A stretch of DNA of 64,000 nucleotides. Source: JAPOUP01 sp026708635 (GTDB lineage Bacteria > Pseudomonadota > Alphaproteobacteria > Rhodobacterales > Rhodobacteraceae). Below are positions 25,228 through 33,022 of the stretch, one piece after another. Location of the stretch: assembly GCA_965200115.1 (NCBI GenBank), contig OZ241336.1, forward strand, positions 3,410,001 through 3,474,000, given 5' to 3'. Made by a program: the position numbers and the translations under genes. The number at the start of each line of letters is the position of its first letter. The stretch's first letter is position 1. The notes beneath the pieces are model-generated. The model did no database searches and was not told the DNA's origin. It saw nothing but the letters and a program-made list of their open reading frames with translations.

Positions 25228-25983
25228 ATGGACCTCAACCTGAAAGGCAAAGTGGCGCTGGTCACCGGTGGCGGGCGCGACACCGGCGGACGAATTGCCG
25301 AAACGCTGGCCGCCGAGGGCGCAATCGTCGCGGTGAACTACCGCAGGTCCGCGGAAGAAGCCGAAACCGTCGTAAAGGCCATCGAGGCGGCGGGCGGTCA
25401 CGCTAGGGCCTATCAGGCGGATATCGGTCATTACGACCAGGTTACGACCATGGTCGACAGGATTGTCGCCCATTTCGGCAGCGTGGACATTCTGGTGAAC
25501 AACGCAGGCTATGTGGTTTACAAAAAGTTCGTCGAAACCACACCGGGGGAGTGGCGGGCCCAGATCGACACCTGCCTTTATGGCGCGATCCACTGCTGCC
25601 ACGCCGTTTCCCCGCACATGATCAAGCGGAACGGCGGCCGGATCATCAGCCTGGTGGGTGACAGCTCGCGTGTCGGCGAGGCCAATCTTGCCCTGGCGGC
25701 GGCGGCCCGTGGCGGCACCATCGCGCTTGGCAAATCGCTGGCCAAGGAACTGGGCCGGGCCAATGTCTGCGTCAACACAGTCTCGCTGGGCCTGGTTCGG
25801 ACCGCGCATTCGGATGCCGAGTTCCTGGAGAAAAACATGGAAAAGATAGTCAGGGCCTATCCTGTCCGTCGCATTGGCACGCCTGACGACATCGCGCCGA
25901 TGGTGGCCTTTCTTTCGTCGGACGAGGCCTCATGGATCACCGGCCAGGTGATTTCCGTGAACGGCGGCTTCTCTATGCCCTGA
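25228..25983 (+). CDS. SDR-family oxidoreductase (FabG-like)
   Basis: 251-residue NAD(P)-dependent short-chain dehydrogenase. The cofactor motif is TGGGRDTGGRIAETLAAEG near residue 12, variant from TGxxxGxG in carrying D-T-G-G, and NNAG is present near 90. In the catalytic segment the expected Tyr-x-x-x-Lys is unclear: the region reads LALAAAARGGTIALGKSLA, with Ser at GDSSRVG but no Tyr four residues before a Lys. The fold is certain, but classical SDR chemistry may be altered. It lies 3 bp after the large subunit gene, RBS ACAGGAG. Confidence 0.85.
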   Translation: MDLNLKGKVALVTGGGRDTGGRIAETLAAEGAIVAVNYRRSAEEAETVVKAIEAAGGHARAYQADIGHYDQVTTMVDRIVAHFGSVDILVNNAGYVVYKKFVETTPGEWRAQIDTCLYGAIHCCHAVSPHMIKRNGGRIISLVGDSSRVGEANLALAAAARGGTIALGKSLAKELGRANVCVNTVSLGLVRTAHSDAEFLEKNMEKIVRAYPVRRIGTPDDIAPMVAFLSSDEASWITGQVISVNGGFSMP

Positions 25984-26022
25984 CGCCCGCGCAACGCGCG
26001 TCATGAAGGGGAGGGGACCATA

Positions 26023-27597
26023 ATACGCACCGATTTGATCGCGCCGGTCTCGGAGCTTTTGGAGCGGCAGGCAACCGCCGCACCGGACAAACTGGCATTC
26101 GAGGACGCCAGACGCAAAATCACCTACGCCCAGCTTGACGCAAGCACCCGCAATCTGGCCGCTCGGTACCGCGCCGTCGGATTGCAATCGGGCGGTAGCG
26201 TGGGCGTCTGGCTATCGAACTCGGTTGATTGGGTCGTGGCCACGCTCGCCGCAATCCGCGCGGGCGGGGTTGCGGTTCCGATCCCTTCAGTGGCCAAGCC
26301 CGGCGAGATCGCCTATCGAATTGATGATGCCGAAATCGATATTCTCGTCACTTGGTCCGACGCCATGCCCGTTCTGGAAAGGATCGGGCAGGGTGGGAGT
26401 CCCCGGCCCATGACCGTTATCACGACGGGTGAGCCCGGCGCGCGAACGCTGTTTTTCGATGATCTCACATCGAAGCCTGGGTCGGACTTGCCGCCGGAGG
26501 ATATCGACGCCGTGTCCCTGCTGGTCTACACCTCCGGGACAACCGGTCAGCCCAAGGGCGTGCAGCTGACCACCCGGTCAATGCTCTGGGTTAACGCCGC
26601 CTGCTGGAACCCGATTTTCGGCATGGGCCCCGATGACGTGGTTTTATCGCCTTTGCCGCTGTTCCATTCCTACGCACTGAATTTCTGCGTGCTGTCGATC
26701 ATCGCCAATGGCGCCAGCGAATACATCATGGAGACGTTTTCGACTGATGTGGCGATGGACCTGCTGGCACAGGACCGCTTCACGCTGATGCCCGGCGTTC
26801 CGACCATGTTCAACTATCTGATGCTCAGGGCCCCGGCGAAAGAGACCGGGCTGAACCCGTTTCGCTCCGTCCGTCGCTGCGCCTCCGCCGGGGCGATCAT
26901 GCCCGCCGCCTTGAACAGTGAATTCGAAGACCTCTTCGGTATCGAGCTACTGGATGGTTACGGAATCACCGAAACCTCGACCATGGTTACCCTAAACTGG
27001 CCGGGTTCCGCCCGAGTCGCGGGGTCCTGTGGCCTGCCCCTGCCTGGCCTGTCGGTCCGCCTGATCAGCCCGACCACCGGCAATGACGTGGCGCAGGGCG
27101 AGGAGGGGGAGCTTATCTGCCGAGGCCCCAATGTGATGCGGGGCTATCGCAACAAGCCCGAGGCCACCGCAAGCGCCCTGCGCGACGGCTGGTATCACAC
27201 CGGTGATCTGGCGCGTGCCGACGCCCATGGATTCCTGACAATCTCCGGGCGCTTGAAGGAACTGATCATCCGCGGTGGCCAGAATATCGCGCCCGCCGAG
27301 GTTGAGGAAACGGTCGTGCGGATGGACGGAGTGCGCGACTGCGCGGTTGTCGGCGTCTCACATGAGACATTGGGCGAGGTCCCCGTCGCCTTCGTTGTGC
27401 CCGAGGATGGGGTCACGCTCGAACTTGACGCCGTCCGGACGTTCTGCGCCGATCGGCTGTCCGCTTACAAACTGCCATACGACCTAAAATCAGTAGACGA
27501 AATTCCCCGGACCGGATCGGGCAAGATCATGCGTTTCAAACTGCGGGACCTTTATGAAGCCGGAGCCCGATCCCGATATCCAAGGACAAGAACATGA
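26023..27597 (+). CDS. AMP-forming acyl-CoA ligase
   Basis: Class I adenylate-forming enzyme activating a carboxylic acid to its CoA ester, about 520 residues. It has the P-loop LVYTSGTTGQPKGVQLTTRS (about 165), LDGYGITETSTMV, WYHTGDLARAD, and the C-terminal GSGKIMRFKLR with the catalytic Lys. The first ordinary start is TTG 26035, but the strong AGGGGAGGGGACC lies too far upstream for it and fits the in-frame ATA at 26023. The start is therefore uncertain by four codons. The 3' part from 26754 is repeated at 58893. The end overlaps the alcohol dehydrogenase gene by 4 bp. Confidence 0.9.
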   Translation: MRTDLIAPVSELLERQATAAPDKLAFEDARRKITYAQLDASTRNLAARYRAVGLQSGGSVGVWLSNSVDWVVATLAAIRAGGVAVPIPSVAKPGEIAYRIDDAEIDILVTWSDAMPVLERIGQGGSPRPMTVITTGEPGARTLFFDDLTSKPGSDLPPEDIDAVSLLVYTSGTTGQPKGVQLTTRSMLWVNAACWNPIFGMGPDDVVLSPLPLFHSYALNFCVLSIIANGASEYIMETFSTDVAMDLLAQDRFTLMPGVPTMFNYLMLRAPAKETGLNPFRSVRRCASAGAIMPAALNSEFEDLFGIELLDGYGITETSTMVTLNWPGSARVAGSCGLPLPGLSVRLISPTTGNDVAQGEEGELICRGPNVMRGYRNKPEATASALRDGWYHTGDLARADAHGFLTISGRLKELIIRGGQNIAPAEVEETVVRMDGVRDCAVVGVSHETLGEVPVAFVVPEDGVTLELDAVRTFCADRLSAYKLPYDLKSVDEIPRTGSGKIMRFKLRDLYEAGARSRYPRTRT

Positions 27598-28754
27598 CCC
27601 CCTTTACCTTCAATACCACAAAGTCACTGGTTTTTGAGGCCGGCGCCGCCGCGCGCCTGGCCGAAATCGGTGGCAAGACCCTTGGCAAGACAATCCTGGT
27701 GGTCACCGATCCAGGGCTGCGCCGGTTGGGCCTGGCTGAACCGGCCATCGCATCGCTGGAAGCCGCCGGTAACACGGTTGCGGTCTTCGACGGCGTTGAG
27801 GCGGACCCTTCGCGCGAAACGCTGGTGGAAGCGGTTGAGTTCGGCCGTGACGCGGGTGCCACCGGGGTGTTGGGTTTTGGCGGCGGTTCCTCTCTGGACG
27901 TGGCTAAGCTGGTGGCTTTGCTGCTGGGTTCGGGCGAGGATCTGGACGAGGCCTGGGGCGTGGCCATGGCCAAAGGCCCGCGTCTGCCGCTGGTGCTGGT
28001 GCCGACCACCGCCGGAACCGGCTCCGAGGTCACGCCAGTCTCGATCATAACCGTTGGGGCCGAGGAAAAGCGCGGCGTGTCCTCGCCGGTCATCCTGCCT
28101 GACATCGCCATTCTGGACGCCGACCTCACCACGGGCCTGCCCGCCCATATCACCGCCGCCACCGGCGTCGACGCGATGGTGCATTCGATCGAGGCCTATG
28201 CCTCGAGATCCGCCAATAACAATCCGCTGTCCAGGATGCTGGCGCGCGAAGCGCTACGCCTGCTGGGCGCCAATATCGAAACCGCCGTTTTCAACGGGAA
28301 GGATAGGGACGCGCGCGGCGCGATGCTGCTGGGCTCGATGCTGGCGGGCCAGGCCTTCGCGAATTCCCCGGTCGCCGCCGTACACGCACTGGCCTATCCC
28401 ATCGGAGGCACCTTCCACGTTCCGCACGGACTGTCGAACGCACTGGTTCTGCCACATGTGCTGCGCTTCAATGCACCTGACGCGCATGGGCTCTACGCCG
28501 AGATCGCCGCCGACGCCTTCCCGCATCTCGCACGGGTCGAAGGCAGTCAGGCCCGTTGCGACGCTTTCATAGAAGCGCTGGCCGACCTGTCCTCGAAACT
28601 GGGAATGCGGACCCGCCTGCGCGATGTGGATATCCCCGAGGACGCCATTGGCAAGATGGCCTCGGACGCGATGCTGCAGCGGCGCCTGTTGGTGAACAAC
28701 CCGCGCGAAGTCTCGGAGCGGGATGCCTTCAACATCTACAGGGCGGCCTGGTGA
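27594..28754 (+). CDS. Iron-containing alcohol dehydrogenase (copy 1)
   Basis: 386-residue group III (Fe-ADH) dehydrogenase. It shows the NAD-binding GGGSSLDVAKLVALL (about 95), TTAGTGSEVTPVSI (about 138), and the metal-binding D/H positions in ATGVDAMVHSIEAY and GGTFHVPHGLSNAL. The family also includes maleylacetate reductases and hydroxyacid-oxoacid transhydrogenases, so the substrate may be an aldehyde, alcohol or oxoacid of the pathway. It overlaps the ligase by 4 bp and the thioesterase by 1 bp. An identical gene lies at 59733-60893. Confidence 0.92.
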   Translation: MTPFTFNTTKSLVFEAGAAARLAEIGGKTLGKTILVVTDPGLRRLGLAEPAIASLEAAGNTVAVFDGVEADPSRETLVEAVEFGRDAGATGVLGFGGGSSLDVAKLVALLLGSGEDLDEAWGVAMAKGPRLPLVLVPTTAGTGSEVTPVSIITVGAEEKRGVSSPVILPDIAILDADLTTGLPAHITAATGVDAMVHSIEAYASRSANNNPLSRMLAREALRLLGANIETAVFNGKDRDARGAMLLGSMLAGQAFANSPVAAVHALAYPIGGTFHVPHGLSNALVLPHVLRFNAPDAHGLYAEIAADAFPHLARVEGSQARCDAFIEALADLSSKLGMRTRLRDVDIPEDAIGKMASDAMLQRRLLVNNPREVSERDAFNIYRAAW

Positions 28755-29200
28755 TGGGTGACGGGAAGCCGATCTCGACCCGCGCGGATTATGCGGATTT
28801 CTATCCTCTGCAGACCCGTTGGATTGATAATGACATCTACGGCCATATGAACAATGTGGTCCACTATTCCCTGTTCGATACAGCCGTGAACGGCTGGCTT
28901 ATCGAGCGGGGCCTGCTGGATCCCCGCAACAGCGAGACTTATGGTCTGGTTGTGGAAACCGGCTGCAAATACCACGCTGAAATGGGGTTTCCCGACAGTG
29001 TCACGGCCGGGTTGCGCGTGGCGAAACTGGGTAACAGCTCGGTTCGTTACGAGGTCGCCCTGTTTCGCAATGACGAGGATAGCGCCGCCGCCGAGGGATA
29101 CTTTACCCACGTCTATGTCTGCCGGGAAACCCATCGGCCGTCACCTATTGAGGACGACCGCCGCAAGGCGTTCCAAAGCCTGATGAGGGAAGAAGCCTGA
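28754..29200 (+). CDS. Acyl-CoA thioesterase, hotdog fold (copy 1)
   Basis: 148-residue 4-hydroxybenzoyl-CoA-thioesterase-like protein. The hotdog start TRWIDNDIYGHMNNVVHYSLF (about residues 21-40) carries the Asp/His-Met-Asn-Asn catalytic region. It would release a free acid from a CoA ester. ATG at 28754 shares a base with the dehydrogenase stop (TGATG). Last gene of the long operon. An identical gene lies at 60893-61339. Confidence 0.9.
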   Translation: MGDGKPISTRADYADFYPLQTRWIDNDIYGHMNNVVHYSLFDTAVNGWLIERGLLDPRNSETYGLVVETGCKYHAEMGFPDSVTAGLRVAKLGNSSVRYEVALFRNDEDSAAAEGYFTHVYVCRETHRPSPIEDDRRKAFQSLMREEA

Positions 29201-29695
29201 CATGGCACCGCGTATTTCCGGCCAGTCCCTGGTGTGTTCCGGCGCGGGGTGTCCGTTTGCCGGTGGTTCGCCCATGTCCGGGGGCAGATGGACGCGTGAG
29301 ACAATGCAGGCAATACACACCGGTGACGGATGCCGCTGTCGTGGACCTGACGGCGGGGGGCGAAGCCGGTATCCTGGCCATCATTGGCTGGAAAGTTCTC
29401 AACCGCCATATCCTTAAACCCGCGCTCAAGGGCATCGGATACCCCGGCGTCCCAGGGCCGATGTAGGTTTTCGCCGGTTTGGTGTGTCCGGATTTTCTCA
29501 CGGATTCCCGAATCCGGCCCTGATTGTTGATTCGCCGACTGTCTTGATGTCCCCGGCGGCGTGGCTGTGGCAGCGTTGCTTGGGATCCTCCGGCAACCCG
29601 GGCAATCAATCAAGGCACGATTGAGGCGGGTGACCGAATGTTCGAATGCAGGCACGAAGCCTGAACGGGAATAATTCCGGAGACACCCCGGTCTC
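29201..29695. other. Non-coding or degraded segment after the Mo-hydroxylase operon
   Basis: 495 bp between the thioesterase stop and the convergent LysR stop. Open frames exist on both strands, but none gives a recognisable domain and their codon use looks random. The first 36 bp belong to the long repeat. No strong terminator was found. Confidence 0.5.
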
Positions 29696-30610
29696 CTAAA
29701 GAAGCCCATAGATCTCTTCCATGCGTTCGGCGACCCAAAGTATGCCGGGATCACGCTCAGCGTTTTTGTGGAAGTAAAGGCATATTTCGAGCCCTGCGAT
29801 CTCCATTGGCATGGGGAGCACTTTAAATGGGATATTGGATTCGAATATTGCAATGTGATTCCGGATGGTTGTAAGGAGCAGATCAGTTTCGCTGGCTATC
29901 TTGAATGCCGCAAAGTTATCCTGGCATCGCAATTCGATATTACGCTGACATTTGTGTTTGGCGAGTGCGAGATCGACAAATGCTGGGCCGTGCTTTCGCG
30001 CCGAAACGTGGACGTGCCCATATTTCAGGTATTCGTCTAGTTCAAAAGGGCCAGCGCACAGGGGGTGGTTCTCTCTAACAATCAAGACATGCTCTGCCGT
30101 AAACAGCTTTCTCCGTTTGATGGAATCGGAGACGGGCACGCTGACATCGACGGCGAGGTCGAACTGCCCTTCAATCAAATCAGTCTCTAAATTGCGCCGC
30201 GTGACATTGAAGGCAGAAAGGTGGAGCCCGGGCGCACGTGACTTTAGGTCCTTTGCAAGAGGTGGCAGAAATGCGGACTCCAAGAAGCGCTGAAACCCGA
30301 TGGTGATTAGTCGGTTCGCCTGAACCGGATCAAACACCTCCGAGTGATGGGCGAGCGCTAGCATCGAAGCGATGGATTTCTTCACCGGATCAATCATTGT
30401 TCGGGACAATGGTGTCGGTAACATCCTGGATCCGCGCCGAAGAAATAGTGGATCATCAAATGTAGTTCGCAACCGCTTCAAAGCATGGCTGACAGCTGAT
30501 TGGGTGAGATTCAGTTTGTTCGCCGCACGCGTTAGATTGCCCTGTTCATAGACGGCTTCGAAGACGAAAAGTAGGTTCAAGTCGTACCGTTTCAAATCGT
30601 CACGATGCAT
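29696..30610 (-). CDS. LysR-family transcriptional regulator
   Basis: 304-residue LTTR, NodD/SyrM-like at its N-terminus (RYDLNLLFVFEAVYEQGNLT then KLNLTQSAVSHALKRLRTTF, the winged HTH at about 8-65). The effector domain spans about 90-304. It is divergent from the sugar-type ABC importer genes, with a T-N11-A palindrome in the gap, so it most likely regulates them in response to the imported compound or a derivative. Base composition is less G+C-rich than the preceding operons, like the ABC genes it faces. Confidence 0.92.
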   Translation of the reverse strand: MHRDDLKRYDLNLLFVFEAVYEQGNLTRAANKLNLTQSAVSHALKRLRTTFDDPLFLRRGSRMLPTPLSRTMIDPVKKSIASMLALAHHSEVFDPVQANRLITIGFQRFLESAFLPPLAKDLKSRAPGLHLSAFNVTRRNLETDLIEGQFDLAVDVSVPVSDSIKRRKLFTAEHVLIVRENHPLCAGPFELDEYLKYGHVHVSARKHGPAFVDLALAKHKCQRNIELRCQDNFAAFKIASETDLLLTTIRNHIAIFESNIPFKVLPMPMEIAGLEICLYFHKNAERDPGILWVAERMEEIYGLL

Positions 30611-30670
30611 GGCTGTCCACCCCTTGGCTGACAGAAATTTGCCGTCAGAACGTCAGCTTGAAAAAGATAC

Positions 30671-30687
30671 TATGAATGAGATTCATA
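30671..30687. promoter_or_regulatory. Candidate LysR operator (17-bp perfect palindrome)
   Basis: TATGAAT-GAG-ATTCATA, which contains a T-N11-A LysR box, lies 61 bp upstream of the LysR start codon and 181 bp before the divergent permease gene. Symmetry and placement suit an autoregulatory LTTR site. Confidence 0.55.
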
Positions 30688-30867
30688 AGTAAACTGAAAA
30701 AATATCACTGGTTCCACTTAAGCGTTGGCCTACAATCACCCAAAAGCAAAGCCGAGGTACGCTGGTTTGATTGATAATCCCCTTTCTTTGGTTCAGCGTA
30801 CTCGCGGAAACACTCGCCAACTGTCGCGGTCAGGCATTGGAGGGAGCCAGAATTTAAGGGCGCACCG

Positions 30868-31875
30868 ATGGCGAGACTGACGCAAATTTCAAGCAATGCT
30901 TTGCAGGAAAAGTGGAAGTTCAAAACCACCCAAGAGTTAGTCATGCTGGCGCTCACAGGTGTCCTGCTTGTGTCGTTTTCGATTTTCCTGCCTGGCTTTT
31001 TTGGCGTCAACAACTTCCTGGTGCTGCTGAACAGCATTGCCATTCTAGGGATCCTGAGTCTCGGGATGGGAATGATCATAATGAGCCGCGGTATCGACCT
31101 CAGTGAGGTTGCTGTCATGGCGGGATCTTGGGCAATTGTTCTGATCTTTGTCGATCAAGGTACGTCTTTGCCTTTGGCGGTGTTTGCCTCGCTTGTGTTC
31201 GCGCTCGCCGTCGGAGCATTCAGCGGTGCAGTCATTGCCTTCATCGAAGCACCTGCACTTTTCGTGACGTTGGCAGTAAGTTTTGTCGTCTACGGAATAG
31301 TGTTCTGGATGTCGCCGTCGCTGGTTCATTACGTTCCCCAAGATGCCACGGCTTTGAGATTTTTTGGATCGGGAAAACTCATGGGCGTCCCGATGCCCAT
31401 CATCATTTTCATGAGCTGTGCGCTTGTCATGCACCTTTTTCTATCACGCTCCGTTCCAGGTCGATTTCTCTATGCTCAAGGAGATAACCCCTGGGCTGCA
31501 CGTTTAACTGGCATTCCGCTTCGGCCTCTCATTGTTTTCGAGTACATGATCGTCGCCCTGCTGGCATGGATCGCCGGATTGGTATGGGTCGGAACCTCCG
31601 GTAGTGTCCAGATGACCGTTGTTCAAAGCCCCTATATCTTTGATGTCATCTTAGTTGTTATCCTTGGCGGCGTTAGTCTGGTTGGCGGGCGAGGGCACAC
31701 GCTAAGTATTGTTGCGGGCTGTTTATTCATTGGAACAATGCTGAACGCGCTTACGATCATGAATGTGAGCAGCGACGTGCAGAACATCATACGTGGGTCG
31801 GTGCTGCTGCTTGCTATCGTCATAGACAATTTCATTCACCCCAGGGACGAGGAAACAGCTCGCCAGGGAGACTGA
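30868..31875 (+). CDS. Sugar-type ABC transporter permease (RbsC family)
   Basis: 335-residue inner-membrane permease of the carbohydrate uptake-2 group. Typical features are LSLGMGMIIMSRGIDLSEVA (about 62-82; family GGIDLSVG) and ILGGVSLVGGRGHTLSIVAG near 265, with about 8-9 hydrophobic helices. First gene of the LysR-linked operon. A second RbsC-type permease domain is encoded by the fused gene two genes on, so the channel is probably a heterodimer. Confidence 0.9.
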   Translation: MARLTQISSNALQEKWKFKTTQELVMLALTGVLLVSFSIFLPGFFGVNNFLVLLNSIAILGILSLGMGMIIMSRGIDLSEVAVMAGSWAIVLIFVDQGTSLPLAVFASLVFALAVGAFSGAVIAFIEAPALFVTLAVSFVVYGIVFWMSPSLVHYVPQDATALRFFGSGKLMGVPMPIIIFMSCALVMHLFLSRSVPGRFLYAQGDNPWAARLTGIPLRPLIVFEYMIVALLAWIAGLVWVGTSGSVQMTVVQSPYIFDVILVVILGGVSLVGGRGHTLSIVAGCLFIGTMLNALTIMNVSSDVQNIIRGSVLLLAIVIDNFIHPRDEETARQGD

Positions 31876-31923
31876 ACCGCTCATGAGTACAGTGATCATA
31901 AACCCAGAAAAGGAGAAGGAACC

Positions 31924-32946
31924 ATGACCTTGGGCAAGATTAAAATGAGTGTCGCTACTGCGATCGCAACGGTGTTGCTAGTCTCGGGCGCATCGGCTCA
32001 GGACACAAAAGGAACAAAGGCCTCGGCTGAGCTAAAAGCTGATTATGACGGCTCTGTTGTTGGTAAGCGTATCGCTTATCTGCCGATCATGTATGGTTCA
32101 CCGCTGGCACTGGAGTGGGGGCGTGTCCTGCAGCGTGAAGCCGAACACCGTGGCATAATATACGAGCTTCGCGATCCCAACTCCAATGTCGATGCACAGC
32201 TGCAGGCGCTGAAGGCGCTCATCGACAGCCAGCCCGATGTTATAGTTGTACAAAATCCAAGTGTTACCCTGCTGATGCGCGATCTCAAGCGCGCCGAGGA
32301 GCAGGGCATTCACGTCATTCAGGTTAATATGGCGTCAAACTACAGATCTGACGCCTTTGTGGGCGTCGACTGGCGCGAGATTGGCAGGATGATAGGCGAA
32401 GATGTCGTAAAGGAATGTGGCGCTGGCTCCGGGAAGTCCGGGAAAGTCGCAGTCGTGCAGGGGGAAATCACTGCCGCGGGCAGTATCGATCAGATGGCGG
32501 GGATCAATGCCGCCTTCGCAGAGGATCCAAGCATTGAGATTGTGTCAAATCAAGCCGGAAACTGGTTGGCAGATACCGCCAAGAACCTGACCGATGTCGT
32601 GATCCAGCAGCACCCTGACCTTTGCGCTCACATTGGGTTCTGGGGTCTGATGCAGAGTGGCGCAGCGCAAGCTATACGAAACGCGGGCAAAATTGATGAT
32701 GTGATTGTGTACGCTTCCGGAGCCGGCTCGGTCTTGGATTGCGACCAGATCAACCAGGGCAATTTCGACAAATACCTGAGCTATACTGGCACCGTGCAAG
32801 GGCATGCTCTCTTCAATGCCGCCCTGTCGCTTCTGCAAGGCGACGATGAGCCGGGTGAAATCAAGCGCGCCTATTACACGCGTCCTGTCTGGCTTGATGC
32901 AAGCAATGCCGATGCTAAAAATTGCTTCCCCCTTGATGAAAACTAA
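31924..32946 (+). CDS. Periplasmic sugar-binding protein (RbsB-like)
   Basis: 340-residue type I periplasmic binding protein of the Peripla_BP_4 family. Signal peptide MTLGKIKMSVATAIATVLLV.. with cleavage near ASAQ. Features include IAYLPIMYGSPLALEWGRVL at the first lobe, ALIDSQPDVIVVQNPSVTLL, and VAVVQGEITAAGSIDQMAGI in the hinge region. RBS AGGAGAAGGAACC. It supplies the importer of the LysR-linked operon. The ligand is unknown; the lactonase-like proteins encoded next suggest a sugar acid, lactone or cyclic polyol. Confidence 0.9.
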   Translation: MTLGKIKMSVATAIATVLLVSGASAQDTKGTKASAELKADYDGSVVGKRIAYLPIMYGSPLALEWGRVLQREAEHRGIIYELRDPNSNVDAQLQALKALIDSQPDVIVVQNPSVTLLMRDLKRAEEQGIHVIQVNMASNYRSDAFVGVDWREIGRMIGEDVVKECGAGSGKSGKVAVVQGEITAAGSIDQMAGINAAFAEDPSIEIVSNQAGNWLADTAKNLTDVVIQQHPDLCAHIGFWGLMQSGAAQAIRNAGKIDDVIVYASGAGSVLDCDQINQGNFDKYLSYTGTVQGHALFNAALSLLQGDDEPGEIKRAYYTRPVWLDASNADAKNCFPLDEN

Positions 32947-32965
32947 GAACGACGGATGACACCCT

Positions 32966-33001
32966 AAGGCGCGCTGTTGCTTTCGGACGACAGCGCGCCT
33001 T
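32966..33001 (+). terminator. Intercistronic hairpin after the sugar-binding protein gene
   Basis: Perfect 12-bp stem (32966-32977 and 32990-33001) with a 12-nt loop, 19 nt past the stop codon and before the fused permease gene. It is followed only by a short T stretch, so partial attenuation or 3'-end protection of the binding-protein message is likely. Confidence 0.6.
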
Positions 33002-33022
33002 TGCCGCTCGGAACTATGCGCT

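Larger units (their letters stand above)
26754..29236. repeat. Long direct repeat, copy 1 (2,483 bp)
   Basis: Segment running from inside the acyl-CoA ligase gene through the iron alcohol dehydrogenase and thioesterase genes to 36 bp past the thioesterase stop. The same sequence, with identical translated products throughout, appears in the same orientation at 58893-61375 (constant offset 32,139). At the left edge the bases before GATGGACCTG differ; at the right edge identity stops after GGTGTG. This copy has the complete ligase gene and so is the likely parent. Confidence 0.95.

Noticed and set aside
26754..29236. Composite transposon carrying the dehydrogenase and thioesterase genes
   Set aside because: No insertion sequences or inverted repeats bound copy 1, and copy 2 has none at its edges. 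The IS30 lies about 1 kb outside copy 2.
29113..29853. Minus-strand frame over the thioesterase end and the LysR tail
   Set aside because: It conflicts with two good genes and its sequence shows no family pattern.
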